64,000 nt of DNA from Streptomyces sp. WMMB 322. GTDB taxonomy: Bacteria; Actinomycetota; Actinomycetes; Streptomycetales; Streptomycetaceae. A program made the translations under genes and the position numbers. Positions 32,591 to 41,846 of the stretch are shown piece by piece. Numbering within the stretch: position 1 is the stretch's first letter; each line of letters begins with the position of its first letter. The notes beneath the pieces are model-generated. The model saw only the letters and a program-made list of their open reading frames with translations, did not search any database and was not told the origin of the DNA. Where the stretch lies: the NCBI RefSeq assembly GCF_900090145.1, contig NZ_FMHI01000024.1:16293-80292 (forward strand). Reading direction: 5' to 3'.

Positions 32591-35275
32591 TCAAGCGGGG
32601 TGTTCGATGACGCGTATGCCCTCGGGCACGCCGGTCACCGGCGGAAGGCGCGGGTCCACGCGCAGCGTCGTCAGCGACGGGAACGAGCTCAGCCACTCCG
32701 TCTTCATGCCTGCGCCGAGGTCGTAGGCGATCCACAGATGTGTGAGCCGGTCGGCCACGAGGCCGTCCAGCAGTTCACCGGGGCTGAACCGGCCGACGAT
32801 CTTCACCCGCTCCCTGCCGCCGAGGTTCCGTAACTCCCGCAGCTCGGCACGGTCCGCGACCGGGAAGAAGAGCCCTTCCGGGTCGAGGTGCCGGATGACT
32901 TCCGCCGCGTACCGCTCGGTCTCGAAGTTCCGCCAGCCGCGGGCGAGTTCCGTGCGCACCTTCAGTGACTTGCGGTCCCGCATCCGGGCCAGGTAGTCGA
33001 CGGCGGCGTCGTCCTCGATGCGTGTCACGGTGAGTGCGAGCCGGTACGCCCTCTCGTCCGTGACCTGCGCGGGATCGGGGATCATCTCCAGCACGATCGG
33101 GCCCACCCAGCCGAGGCCGCGGGCCGCGCGGTCGTCGGCGGGCGAGACCATGTTCTGCGTCTCGCGGCGCACGCGGGCGTGGGTCTCCGGGTCCAGCTCG
33201 GTGACGTACTCCAGGCAGGCGGCCGCCATCAGCCGCCGCCGCTTCCGCTTCATCCCGAGCGCTCCGGGGGCGAGCAGCCCCTGCAGCAGCGTCGCGCACT
33301 CGCCGGGGCGGGCGTGGGCGACCGCCATGCGGAACACTTCCTCCCACTCCGGTTCGTGTGCGTGCTCCAGCAGCAGGTCGAGCTTGCCCTGTTCCACCGC
33401 CTCCTTCGCCGCGAGGTGGTCCTGGACCGTGCGGTGCACGAACTCCACGGACCTGTCGGCCTGTTCACGCAGCAGCCCGGTGCGCTCCAGCAGGTGGTCG
33501 AAGATCTCCTCCGGGCTTCCCTCGCCCGCGACCTTGGGCATGGCCGGGAGGTGGAGTGCGATTTCCTGCAGCGCGTCCGCGTGGTCGAGCACGGTGCGTT
33601 TGCCGGTCAGCATGCGGAAGGCGAGCTTGCGCAGCAGGGCCTCGCGGGGCGCTCGTGGCAGGTCGACCGTGTCCGCCTTCACGCGCCTTTCGGGGTCGCG
33701 GCGCTCCAGCAGCATTTTCATCGCCGCGTCGTACAGCTCGCGGCGGCCCTTCGGCAGGGAACCCGACCTGTCGCGGTTCAGGGCGCAGATCAGGCCGCAC
33801 ATCAGCGGGTTGGTGGCGAGCACGCGCAGCTCGCGGAAGAGCGGGATGGACCGCAGCAGCATGTCCTTGTAGTCGTTCAGACGGGCGTGGTCCCGGCCCT
33901 CGTCCCTGCCGGCCGCGGTGTGCCAGGCGGTGACGAAGGCCGCGACCTGGTCGCGGTTCATGGGGGCGAGAGTGATTTCCGTGAAGCCGTCCTCGGCCGG
34001 CCAGTCCGCGTCCACGGCCGGCGGACGCGAGGTGACGAGGCAGAGGTTGCCGGAGTACCTCTGCAGCAGAGGGCGCAACTGAGCGCGGACCGCCTCGCGT
34101 TGGGGCTCCGGTGCCTCGTCGATGCCGTCGACGAGAAGCAGGCCCCGCTCCGCGGCCAGTACGCGTTCGACCCAGCCCTCCGGTGCCTTCGCGGCGAGCG
34201 GGTGGCGCACCGACGACAGGAACTGGGCCGGTGCGGGGAAACCTTCGTCGGCGAAGCGGCGCACGGGCAGCACGAAAGGAATGCGGCCGTGCAGCGTCTG
34301 CAGCTCCTCGGGGAGGGCCGCGCGTGCCGTGGAGACGGCCAGCCACTGAATGAGAGTCGTCTTGCCCGAGCCCGCGACTCCGCGCAGCAGCACGCGCTTG
34401 TGCCTGGCCAGCGCGCGGTCCGCGGTCATGACGGGGGCGGCACCTCCGCCGGCGGCACCTGGCCCCGTGGCGTCGTCCTCGTCGTCGTCCGGCCGGGCGC
34501 TCCGCGGAGAGGGGTCTTCTCCGTCGCCCGTGGCCTCGTCGGTGTCGTCCTCGCTGCCGAACTCCGCGGAGAGGTTGAGGTAGGTGGCGTCGAGGGACCA
34601 GTGGTCGGGTGCGTCGGGGTTGGGAAGGTCGATCCCGTAGATCGTGACGCGGTTGTACTGCTCCGCGATGTGCCGCAGATACCGCTCCTCGAACTCGGCG
34701 TCCTCCGCGGCGGGCCGGGCCGCCTGCACGGCCAGTGCCTCCCTGTCCTCGCGTTCGACGAGTTCGCGCACGTGGTCGCACTGGTCGGGGAGCGACGTGC
34801 CGAGCGAGGGGGAACGCTCGACGATGTGATGGAGGAGGTGGAGGCAGACGGCCGCCAGCAGATCCTCGAAGAACCAGGCCGCCTCGTCGGACAGTTCGGA
34901 ACCGTGCTGCCGTACGGCGGAGTGCAGCCGCCTGGCGTATGCGTGCGGCCCCAGCCGCACGGCGTCCGCGTCGGTGGTGTCCAGGTCGCCGGCCGCCCAC
35001 AGCGAGCCGGCGAGAAGCGCGGCGACGCCCGTCTCCTCGTCCGCGGGCAGTTCCTGCCCGGTGGCCTGCAACCCCAGCCGTACCAACTCGGCTGCCACTT
35101 CGGACAGTTCGGCCCAGCCAAGTGTCGGTTCCTCGCCGCGGTAGGCCACCAGGTCGGCCATGAGCCGTCCCGAGGGGGACGCCTCAGCGGCCGCCGCGAC
35201 CGAGCCGGGTACGAGAAGAGGGCTGATGAGCGGGTCGACGACGGAGGACGCGAGACGTACGACGGGCTGGTCCAT
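32591..35275 (-). CDS. NACHT-domain NTPase (NLR-like), paralogue 1; contains a TTA codon
   Basis: An 894-residue STAND-type NTPase. A helical N-terminal domain (about 1-240) is followed by an acidic linker and the NACHT domain: Walker A GVAGSGKTT (299-307), Walker B LLLVDGIDE (379-387), a VTSRPPAV segment and ATNPLMCGLICAL (from about 487). Then come a winged-helix-like part with LPKGRRELYDAAMKMLLERR, FVHRTVQDHLAAKEAVE, helical repeats, and a short leucine-rich end (LTHLWIAYDL, LSSFPSLTTLRV). It is the most diverged paralogue at the N-terminus. Leu815 is encoded by TTA (32831-32833). A 140-bp gap separates it from paralogue 2. NACHT proteins of this build include anti-phage bNACHT systems; that role here is inference. 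Confidence 0.9.
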   Translation of the reverse strand: MDQPVVRLASSVVDPLISPLLVPGSVAAAAEASPSGRLMADLVAYRGEEPTLGWAELSEVAAELVRLGLQATGQELPADEETGVAALLAGSLWAAGDLDTTDADAVRLGPHAYARRLHSAVRQHGSELSDEAAWFFEDLLAAVCLHLLHHIVERSPSLGTSLPDQCDHVRELVEREDREALAVQAARPAAEDAEFEERYLRHIAEQYNRVTIYGIDLPNPDAPDHWSLDATYLNLSAEFGSEDDTDEATGDGEDPSPRSARPDDDEDDATGPGAAGGGAAPVMTADRALARHKRVLLRGVAGSGKTTLIQWLAVSTARAALPEELQTLHGRIPFVLPVRRFADEGFPAPAQFLSSVRHPLAAKAPEGWVERVLAAERGLLLVDGIDEAPEPQREAVRAQLRPLLQRYSGNLCLVTSRPPAVDADWPAEDGFTEITLAPMNRDQVAAFVTAWHTAAGRDEGRDHARLNDYKDMLLRSIPLFRELRVLATNPLMCGLICALNRDRSGSLPKGRRELYDAAMKMLLERRDPERRVKADTVDLPRAPREALLRKLAFRMLTGKRTVLDHADALQEIALHLPAMPKVAGEGSPEEIFDHLLERTGLLREQADRSVEFVHRTVQDHLAAKEAVEQGKLDLLLEHAHEPEWEEVFRMAVAHARPGECATLLQGLLAPGALGMKRKRRRLMAAACLEYVTELDPETHARVRRETQNMVSPADDRAARGLGWVGPIVLEMIPDPAQVTDERAYRLALTVTRIEDDAAVDYLARMRDRKSLKVRTELARGWRNFETERYAAEVIRHLDPEGLFFPVADRAELRELRNLGGRERVKIVGRFSPGELLDGLVADRLTHLWIAYDLGAGMKTEWLSSFPSLTTLRVDPRLPPVTGVPEGIRVIEHPA

Positions 35276-35416
35276 GGACTCGGGAACTCCCGGCAGAGCT
35301 GCTTGTCGGCGGTCGAATGCGTTCGGAAGGGATGCGGATGGATGTGCGTCAGATCACGTTGTGTGTCCACCCTATTCGGACGAGTCGCGCCCCGGCCACG
35401 GTCGGTTGGCGGCGGA

Positions 35417-38400
35417 TCAGGGGCGCGGGCGGGGGCGCACAATGACCTCGACGGACGGGTCGAGTCGCTCCGCGTCGATGTCCGGTGGCGGCCGGAACAG
35501 GGACAGCCGGGCCAGGCCAGGCAGGGCGGTGAGCGGCGACAGGTCGGTGCCTTCTCCGGGTTGTGCCAGCGAGACCTGGTTGACGGCCGGGAAGACGCCG
35601 GCGAGCGAGCGGAGCCGCGCTGCTGATCCGTCGCAGAGCAGTTGGACCTCGCTCACCTGCGGCATCGTCTTCCCCGAACGTGCCAGGCGGTCGAGTCCGT
35701 CGACGTCGAGCGTCAAGGCCCGCAATCGGGGCAGCTGTGCCACCTCGGCCCAGTCGCGCTCCGCGAGGTGCGTCTCGTTCAGGCGGAGATCGGTCAGGTT
35801 CGTGAGCCCGCCCGTGCCCGTGAGGTCGCAGACCATGCTGAAGAGCACCAGCGTGTCGAGGGACGTCGGAAGTTCCGCGATGCTGATCGTCGAGGGACGT
35901 CCGGACATGACCAGCCGCTTCAGTCCTGCGAGGCGGTGCAGTCCCGCCGGGCTGTGCAACCGGAGTGTGAGGGTGTGCAGTTGCAGATCCGCGAGGGGAG
36001 ACACGTCCGTCACGTTCGTCTCGTAGAGTTCCAGATCCTCCAACAGCCGGAAGCGGCGCAGAAATTGAAGATCGCTGACGGCGTTGTTCCGCGAGAGCCT
36101 GAGTTCCGTGAGTTCACCGGTGGGGAGCGCTTCGGTGATCTCTTCGGCCGTGAAATCTCCGTGCAGGTACACCTTCCGGGGCCGGTCGAGCCGGGAGAGG
36201 ACATCCAGTTCCTTCCGCGAGCGGACCGTCACCGCGACGTCGACGTCCGTCCGGCCCACGAGCGGAGCGATGATCTCCCGGCCGTACACCTCGGTGTCGA
36301 ACCTGTCCCAGTGGCCTGCCAGTTGCCGGAGCACATCGGGCCGCGCATCGTTCAGGAACTCGGTCAGCCGCGCCAGCGCGGCGTCCGAACCGATCTGTGC
36401 GACCGCGTGTGCCACGGCCTCCGCCTCGTCGTCCTCCAGCAACTCCGGGCCGGGCAGCAGCTCCAGAGCGACAGGGCCGACGGCGGCCAGTTCTTTGGCC
36501 TCCTCGAAGCTGCGGGGCGGAAACATCGCCGCCGCGCGAAGCTCGACCTCGTTCCGCACGGCCGGATCCATCTTCGTGGCGTGCTCGAGGCAGGCCGTGG
36601 CCAGCAGATACAGCCTGATGCGGGCATCCGCTTCCTCGTCGCCGCGCTTCACGAGCATGCGCAGGATCCGCGCCCGCTCGTCGGGACGGGCGTGTGCCAC
36701 GGCCATCCGGACCACGTCGTCCCACTGGTCCTCGTGGGCGTGCCGTACCAGCAGATCGAAGTCGCGTTCCTCGACCAGTTCCCGTGCGGCCAGATAGTCC
36801 TGGAAGGTGCGGTGTACGAAGTCGACAGCGCCTTCGACCGGTTCCCGGAGCAGCCCGGAGCGTACGAGAAGGAAGCGGAGGATCTCCTGGGGGGAACCCT
36901 GCTCCCGCGCGTACGGCATCGACGGCAGCACGCGCGCAAGCAGCTCGACGGCATCTGAACTGTCCATCTCCGCCCGCCCGTTGCGGATCAGCCAGTACGC
37001 GAGCTTCTGCAGCAGCTCCGTCTGCGACTCCGCGTCCAGCTCGATGCCGCCGAGCGGACCCAGGTGGCGTTCGCGGTCGCGCCTCTCCAGCATCATGCTG
37101 AGGGCGGCGTCATACAGGGCCTTCCGCCCGCGTGGCAGGAATCCCCGCCGCTCCCGGTGCAGTGCACAGATCAGCCCGCACATCAAAGGGTTCGTGGCCA
37201 GCCTGGCCAAGTCGTGCTTGACGCGCAGCTCGCCGAGCAGCGACTCCTCCAACTCCCCTCCGGCATCTGCCGCGTCGTGCCAGCGGCGCACGAAGACGGC
37301 CACATCCGCCGGACGCATTCCCGACAGCGACAGCTCCGCGAAGTCCTCGCTGCCGAGCCACTCCTCGCGCACGGCCGAGGGGCGGGAGGTGACCAGCAGC
37401 CTGCTGCCGGGGAAGGCGACGAGCAGGTCGCAGAGCCAGCGGCGAGTGCGTTCGCGGTCGTCCTCGGTCACCTCGTCGATGCCGTCGACGAGGATGAGCC
37501 CTCGCCCGGCGCTCAGCACGCGGGTCGCCCATCCGTGCGGCTGCGCCCCCGCCAGTGGACAGCCGACGGCACCGAGGAACCGTTCCGGATCGGGTAACGG
37601 TTCCCCGCCGCGTGCGAGGGTCCGCAGCGGCAGAACGAAGGGAACCATGCCGGAGAGATGGACCAGGTCGCCGGTCAGGCGCCGCTGGTCGGCCGTGGAG
37701 ACCGCCAGCCACTGCATGAGCGTCGTCTTGCCGGAGCCGGCCACGCCGCGCAGCAGGACGCGCTTGTGGCGTGCCAGGGCCTCGTCCACGCGATGGTGAA
37801 CGGCAGGCGTCCAGCTGCTTCCGGAGTGGGTGTCGGCCCAGTCGGCCTCGTCGGAGCGCTGCGTGACCTCCAGGTTCAAGTAGGCGGTGTCGAGCGGCCA
37901 TTCGCGCGAGTGGTTCAGGTCGATGCCGTAGATGGTGATGCGGCTGTGCTTCCTCGCCACGTACTCCGCATAGCGCTTCTCGAAGGCGGCGTCGCCGGCG
38001 GTGCGGGAGGCGAGGCGCTCCAGGAGCAGGTCGGTCCGGATGGCCAGTTCCCTCAGGTTCTTGCTCTGCTCGACCAGGGTGCGGGCGACGAACGTGGAGC
38101 GCTGCGTGAAGAAGTGAAGGATGTGGAGGCACGCGGAGTCGAGCAGGTACTCGTAAAGTGCCACCGAGGGCCCGCTGAGGGTGGACGTGAGCCTCTTGCC
38201 GCCGGCCGCTTCGTACAGTTCGCGCCTCAGCGCCTGCTCCCCGAGCGACAGGGCCTGGACGTCGTCCATGTCCAGGTCGCCCAGTGCGTGCAGCGTCCGC
38301 ACGAGGGCATCAATCACGGCTTCCGACTCGTCGTCGATGCCTGCCTCTTGGGCCGCTCGCTGCACCAACTCCCGTACGAGCTTGCGCAGATCCTTCTCCG

Positions 38401-38557
38401 ACAGAACGCGCTTCTCACCCCTGAAGGAGACCAGCGACGAGATCCGTACCGGCTTCCCGGCAAGTCCGGCTCCCGGGCCTTCCTTCACGAACAGCTTCTT
38501 CACCAGCGGCATCACGGCACTCGATGCGAGCCGTGCCCCCACCACTCCGGAGTCCAT
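35417..38557 (-). CDS. NACHT-domain NTPase (NLR-like), paralogue 2, with extended leucine-rich repeats; contains a TTA codon
   Basis: A 1046-residue protein. The helical N-terminal domain has KKLFVKEGPGAGLAGKPVRI and SLVSFRGEKRVLSEKDLRKL, shared with paralogue 3. The NACHT domain has Walker A GVAGSGKTT (271-279), Walker B LILVDGIDE (354-362), SRPSAV and NPLMCGLICALHRERRG. After FVHRTFQDYLAARELVE and helical repeats, residues from about 812 to the end form roughly ten leucine-rich repeats (ELTELRLSRN, LLEDLELYETN, NLTDLRLNETH, RLRALTLDVDG). Leu321 is TTA (37595-37597). It starts 21 bp after paralogue 3 without a strong ribosome-binding site, so coupling is likely. Confidence 0.92.
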   Translation of the reverse strand: MDSGVVGARLASSAVMPLVKKLFVKEGPGAGLAGKPVRISSLVSFRGEKRVLSEKDLRKLVRELVQRAAQEAGIDDESEAVIDALVRTLHALGDLDMDDVQALSLGEQALRRELYEAAGGKRLTSTLSGPSVALYEYLLDSACLHILHFFTQRSTFVARTLVEQSKNLRELAIRTDLLLERLASRTAGDAAFEKRYAEYVARKHSRITIYGIDLNHSREWPLDTAYLNLEVTQRSDEADWADTHSGSSWTPAVHHRVDEALARHKRVLLRGVAGSGKTTLMQWLAVSTADQRRLTGDLVHLSGMVPFVLPLRTLARGGEPLPDPERFLGAVGCPLAGAQPHGWATRVLSAGRGLILVDGIDEVTEDDRERTRRWLCDLLVAFPGSRLLVTSRPSAVREEWLGSEDFAELSLSGMRPADVAVFVRRWHDAADAGGELEESLLGELRVKHDLARLATNPLMCGLICALHRERRGFLPRGRKALYDAALSMMLERRDRERHLGPLGGIELDAESQTELLQKLAYWLIRNGRAEMDSSDAVELLARVLPSMPYAREQGSPQEILRFLLVRSGLLREPVEGAVDFVHRTFQDYLAARELVEERDFDLLVRHAHEDQWDDVVRMAVAHARPDERARILRMLVKRGDEEADARIRLYLLATACLEHATKMDPAVRNEVELRAAAMFPPRSFEEAKELAAVGPVALELLPGPELLEDDEAEAVAHAVAQIGSDAALARLTEFLNDARPDVLRQLAGHWDRFDTEVYGREIIAPLVGRTDVDVAVTVRSRKELDVLSRLDRPRKVYLHGDFTAEEITEALPTGELTELRLSRNNAVSDLQFLRRFRLLEDLELYETNVTDVSPLADLQLHTLTLRLHSPAGLHRLAGLKRLVMSGRPSTISIAELPTSLDTLVLFSMVCDLTGTGGLTNLTDLRLNETHLAERDWAEVAQLPRLRALTLDVDGLDRLARSGKTMPQVSEVQLLCDGSAARLRSLAGVFPAVNQVSLAQPGEGTDLSPLTALPGLARLSLFRPPPDIDAERLDPSVEVIVRPRPRP

Positions 38558-38578
38558 GCCGGTCAGAGTACGGGGCCG

Positions 38579-41392
38579 TCAGACCGAGAACAGCTCGCTC
38601 TCCCGCACAACTCTCAGATGTGCGGGAAGAGTTGCGATCTCCCGCGGTGTCGTCGCGGGGACGACGAGCGTGTGCAGATGCGGAAAGGCCGACAGCCACT
38701 CCCGGCCGCCGTGACGTGCGTAGCCGTCGCGCAGCCAGAGGTGCGTCAGCCTGCCCGGGTCGAGGTGTTCGAGCAGCTGGTCCGGGTGGTACGTGCCGGC
38801 GATCTGGACGCGTGCACGGCCGCCCATGGCACGCAGAGCACGCAGATGGCCGGTGTGGTGCGCGGTGAAGTAGAGGTCCGACTCGTCGAGGTGGGCGATG
38901 ATCTCGCGTGCGTACTCGTCCGTGTCGAACCGGTGCCACGCCCACACCAGTTGCCGCCGCAGGCCGAGCGACGGATGGTCGCGGAACCGGGCGAGCACGG
39001 GAAGCGCCGCGTCCGTACCCGTGCGGGAGGCGGCCACGACCGCACAGGCCGCCTCGGCGTCGGTGAGTCCCTCCGGCCCGGGGAGCAGCCCCAGCAGCAT
39101 CGGCCCGCCGACGTCGGCGACATGACGGGCCGCGGCCATGCTCCTAGGCGGGAAGAGCCGTGAGGTCTTCGCGGTGACCTCCTCGCGCACCGCCGGATGC
39201 AGGTCGGTCGCGTGCTCGAGGCAGGCCGCGGCCAGCAGCAGATTCCGTACGCTGCCCGGCTGCGGGTCCCCGCCCGCACCCGCGGCCCCCCGCGCACCTG
39301 CGTCCCCGCCCGCACCCGCGGCCTCGCGCGGGGCACCCGCACCCGTGCCTGCACCGGCACCGCAGGCCCCGTCCTCGCCCTCGTCCGGTACCCGCGCGAC
39401 GAGCCCGCGCAGCAGCCGGTCCCGCTCCCGGGGCTGCGCGTAGGCGACCGCCATGCGGATCACGTCCTCCCAGTCGTCCTTGTGGGCGTTGTCCAGCAGC
39501 AGCGGGAAGTCGCCTTCTTCGACGGCGGCCTTGGCGCCCAGAGCGTCCTGGAAGGTGCGGTGGACGAAGTCGACGCGTCCCTCGGCCGGTTCGCGAAGCA
39601 CGCCCGACCGGTCGAGCAGGTGCCGGAGGATCTCCCGGGGTGTGGCCTCGACCGGCCCCACCAGCCGTGTGGAGCGGCCGAGTTGCGCGACGGCGTCCTC
39701 CTCGTCCATCTCCGTGCGCCCGTTGCGGATCATCCAGTGCGCCAGCCGCTGCAGCAGCAGCAACTGTGTGTCCTTCGTCAGGTGCAGCCTGTCCGGCACC
39801 GGAACGGAGCGCTCGCGGTCGCGGTGCTCCAGCAGCATCGAGAGCGCCGCGTCGTACAGCAGATCCCTGCGTCCGTACGGGAGGTCGCCGCAGCGTTCGC
39901 GGCTGAGGGCGCACAACAGACCGCACATCAACGGGTTGACGGCGAGACGTCCCAGGTCGGGGTTGGAGCGCACGGCGGCGACGAGGGCTTCGGCATGGCC
40001 CGGCTCGGCCTCGGCGGCGCTGTGCCAGCGGCTGATGAACGCGGCGACGTCGTGACGCGACATCGGCGAGAGCGACAGCTCCGTGAAGCCCTGCCCGGTC
40101 AGCCAGTTCTCGGGCGCCGCGGACGGACGCGAGGTGACCAGCCAGAGGTTGCCCGGAAAGTCGCCGGTCAGCTCCCGCAGCCAGCGCCGCGTCTCCTCCC
40201 TCCGGTCCGCCGGCACCTCGTCGACGCCGTCGATCAGGAGGAGCGCCCGTCCCGCGGTCAGCACCCGCAGGGCCCATCCGTCGGGCTGCGCGCCGGCGAG
40301 GTTGCTGCGCACCGCGTGCAGGAAGCGGTCCGGTGTGGGCAGGCCCTCGTGCGCGATGCGGCGCAGCGGCAGTACGAAGGGGACGCGGCCCAGCAGGTGC
40401 GTCGTCTGCTCGTCGTACGTCTGACGGGCGGCAGTCACTGCCAGCCACTGCATCAGCGTCGTCTTGCCCGAGCCGGCGCCGCCGCGCAGCAGCACCCGCT
40501 CGTGCCCGGCCAGGACGCGGTCGGCCGCCAGCGGAGCCCCCGAAGGCAGGGCCTGCTCCTGCTCCGGTGCGCGCCGCCGCCGTCCCGGAGGCGGCTGCGC
40601 CGCGTGCTGCCGTGCCGCATTCTGCTGCGTCGGCCGTGTGCCGGGCGCCTGCGGTGTTTCCGGTGCCTGCTGGGTGCCGTCCGGTTCGTCCGGCGTGTCC
40701 TTCGTGACTTCGAGCGGTATGTAGGCAGCGTCGAGACGCCACTCGCGGTGGTGGCCGAAGTCGAGCCCGTAGATGGTCAGTTCGCCGTGCCTGCGGGCGA
40801 TGTGCTCCGCGTACCGCTGCTCGAAGCGGGCGTCCTCGGCCGAGCGTGCCGGGACGCGTTCGAGGAGGAGGTCGGCCGTGTTGATGAGGCGGTCGAGTTG
40901 ATGGGTCTGCTCGGCGAGCGTGCGCGGGATGAACGTCGAGCGCCGGGTGAAGAAGTCCAGGATGTGCAGGCAGGCCGTGTGCAGCAGCGGTCCGAAGTGC
41001 GCGTCGGCGTCGGCCGAGAGCGACGCCGGAGGGGTGAGCCGCCGTGCCAGGCCGTGCGGTCCGAGACGAACTGCCTGCACATCGTCCATGTCCAGGTCGC
41101 CGAGGCTGTGCAGAGCGGTCGCCAGCGCATCGGCCAGTTCGCGCCGGGTCTCTTCGCCGGGGCCGTCGTGCGGTCCGGAGGCGTGGGAGGCCCGCTCCGT
41201 CAACTCGGCTGCCAGCTTGCGCAGGTCACCGTCCTGCAGGGTGCGTTTCTCGCCCCTGAAGGAGACGAGCGAGGAGACACGGACCGGCCGGTCGGTCAGT
41301 CCCGCTCCCGGGCCCTCCTGCACGAACAGCTTCTTGACGATCGGCGCCACCGCGGAGGACGCGATGCGCGTGGCGATCGTGACGGGCTCCAT
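38579..41392 (-). CDS. NACHT-domain NTPase (NLR-like), paralogue 3, first gene of the operon
   Basis: A 937-residue protein from the ATG at 41392. The N-terminal domain has KKLFVQEGPGAGLTDRPVRV and SLVSFRGEKRTLQDGDLRKL, then a Gln/Pro/Arg-rich linker (about 232-285). The NACHT domain has Walker A GGAGSGKTT (304-312), where the usual first Val is Gly, Walker B LLLIDGVDE (384-392) and NPLMCGLLCALSRER. FVHRTFQDALGAKAAVE follows, then helical repeats with a Gly/Ala-rich insertion (about 720-755) and a short leucine-rich end (LTHLWLRDGY, LSAFPHLHTLVV). A frame extends 32 codons further upstream, but the -10 box placement favours this ATG as a leaderless start. I saw no TTA codon. Confidence 0.9.
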   Translation of the reverse strand: MEPVTIATRIASSAVAPIVKKLFVQEGPGAGLTDRPVRVSSLVSFRGEKRTLQDGDLRKLAAELTERASHASGPHDGPGEETRRELADALATALHSLGDLDMDDVQAVRLGPHGLARRLTPPASLSADADAHFGPLLHTACLHILDFFTRRSTFIPRTLAEQTHQLDRLINTADLLLERVPARSAEDARFEQRYAEHIARRHGELTIYGLDFGHHREWRLDAAYIPLEVTKDTPDEPDGTQQAPETPQAPGTRPTQQNAARQHAAQPPPGRRRRAPEQEQALPSGAPLAADRVLAGHERVLLRGGAGSGKTTLMQWLAVTAARQTYDEQTTHLLGRVPFVLPLRRIAHEGLPTPDRFLHAVRSNLAGAQPDGWALRVLTAGRALLLIDGVDEVPADRREETRRWLRELTGDFPGNLWLVTSRPSAAPENWLTGQGFTELSLSPMSRHDVAAFISRWHSAAEAEPGHAEALVAAVRSNPDLGRLAVNPLMCGLLCALSRERCGDLPYGRRDLLYDAALSMLLEHRDRERSVPVPDRLHLTKDTQLLLLQRLAHWMIRNGRTEMDEEDAVAQLGRSTRLVGPVEATPREILRHLLDRSGVLREPAEGRVDFVHRTFQDALGAKAAVEEGDFPLLLDNAHKDDWEDVIRMAVAYAQPRERDRLLRGLVARVPDEGEDGACGAGAGTGAGAPREAAGAGGDAGARGAAGAGGDPQPGSVRNLLLAAACLEHATDLHPAVREEVTAKTSRLFPPRSMAAARHVADVGGPMLLGLLPGPEGLTDAEAACAVVAASRTGTDAALPVLARFRDHPSLGLRRQLVWAWHRFDTDEYAREIIAHLDESDLYFTAHHTGHLRALRAMGGRARVQIAGTYHPDQLLEHLDPGRLTHLWLRDGYARHGGREWLSAFPHLHTLVVPATTPREIATLPAHLRVVRESELFSV

Positions 41393-41846
41393 GTGCGGAT
41401 CGTATGGGACGGAAAGGGCCCGCGGCGCGGGAGTTGAGGAGCCGCCGGGAGGCGGCGGAATGCACGTTTCCCGTCCCCCTGTGCACACACGGTTGTGCGA
41501 CGTGGGTCACTCGCGGGCCCCGTGGTGCGGCCGTGCAGAGGGCCCTCGGCGTGAGGTGACGCACAGCTGCACCGGCGTGTACGAGCGGCGTTAGGAGCGC
41601 TGCGGAGAAGGGTTCCGACCTTCCGCGTGGCCCGCTTCGGTGCCGCACGGGGCGGTTCGACGGGGGACGGCCGCATGGCCGTTGTCCGAATAATCCTAAA
41701 GAGTGCCTTGCTGTCCTCTCTGTCCTTACCGGCCTTATTAGTAATAACGCTCTTTGGTATGCCGGATCGAGCGGGTTACCAATGATTTGTCCCCCCGAGA
41801 ACCCACGCCTCGGGGCTCCCCAAGCCATTCCGGAGGTAGTACCCGT
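41393..41846. other. Divergent spacer between the NACHT operon and the M23 peptidase gene
   Basis: The NACHT end is GC-rich and carries the leaderless -10 box. The peptidase end has a 70-bp AT-rich block with the perfect inverted repeat TTATTA-G-TAATAA (41735-41747). A 7-bp hairpin (CCCCGAG/CTCGGGG, 41793-41815) follows, then a CGGAGG ribosome-binding site. I looked for the c-di-AMP (ydaO-type) riboswitch common ahead of actinomycete cell-wall hydrolases and did not find its core. Confidence 0.5.
41399..41404 (-). promoter_or_regulatory. -10 box of the NACHT operon (leaderless)
   Basis: On the minus strand TACGAT ends 6 nt before the ATG at 41392. No ribosome-binding site or clear -35 box is visible. 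Confidence 0.5.

Noticed and set aside
38149..38160. Additional TTA codon in NACHT paralogue 2
   Set aside because: The TAA on the plus strand at 38154-38156 is out of frame (it spans a Leu-Tyr codon boundary).
32591..41392. Mobile element carrying the NACHT genes
   Set aside because: No integrase, transposase, terminal repeats or tRNA attachment site is visible at either edge, and base composition resembles the surroundings.
41590..41846. c-di-AMP (ydaO-type) riboswitch ahead of the M23 peptidase
   Set aside because: Expected in actinomycetes for cell-wall hydrolases, but the conserved core segments are not present; only a simple 7-bp hairpin is seen.
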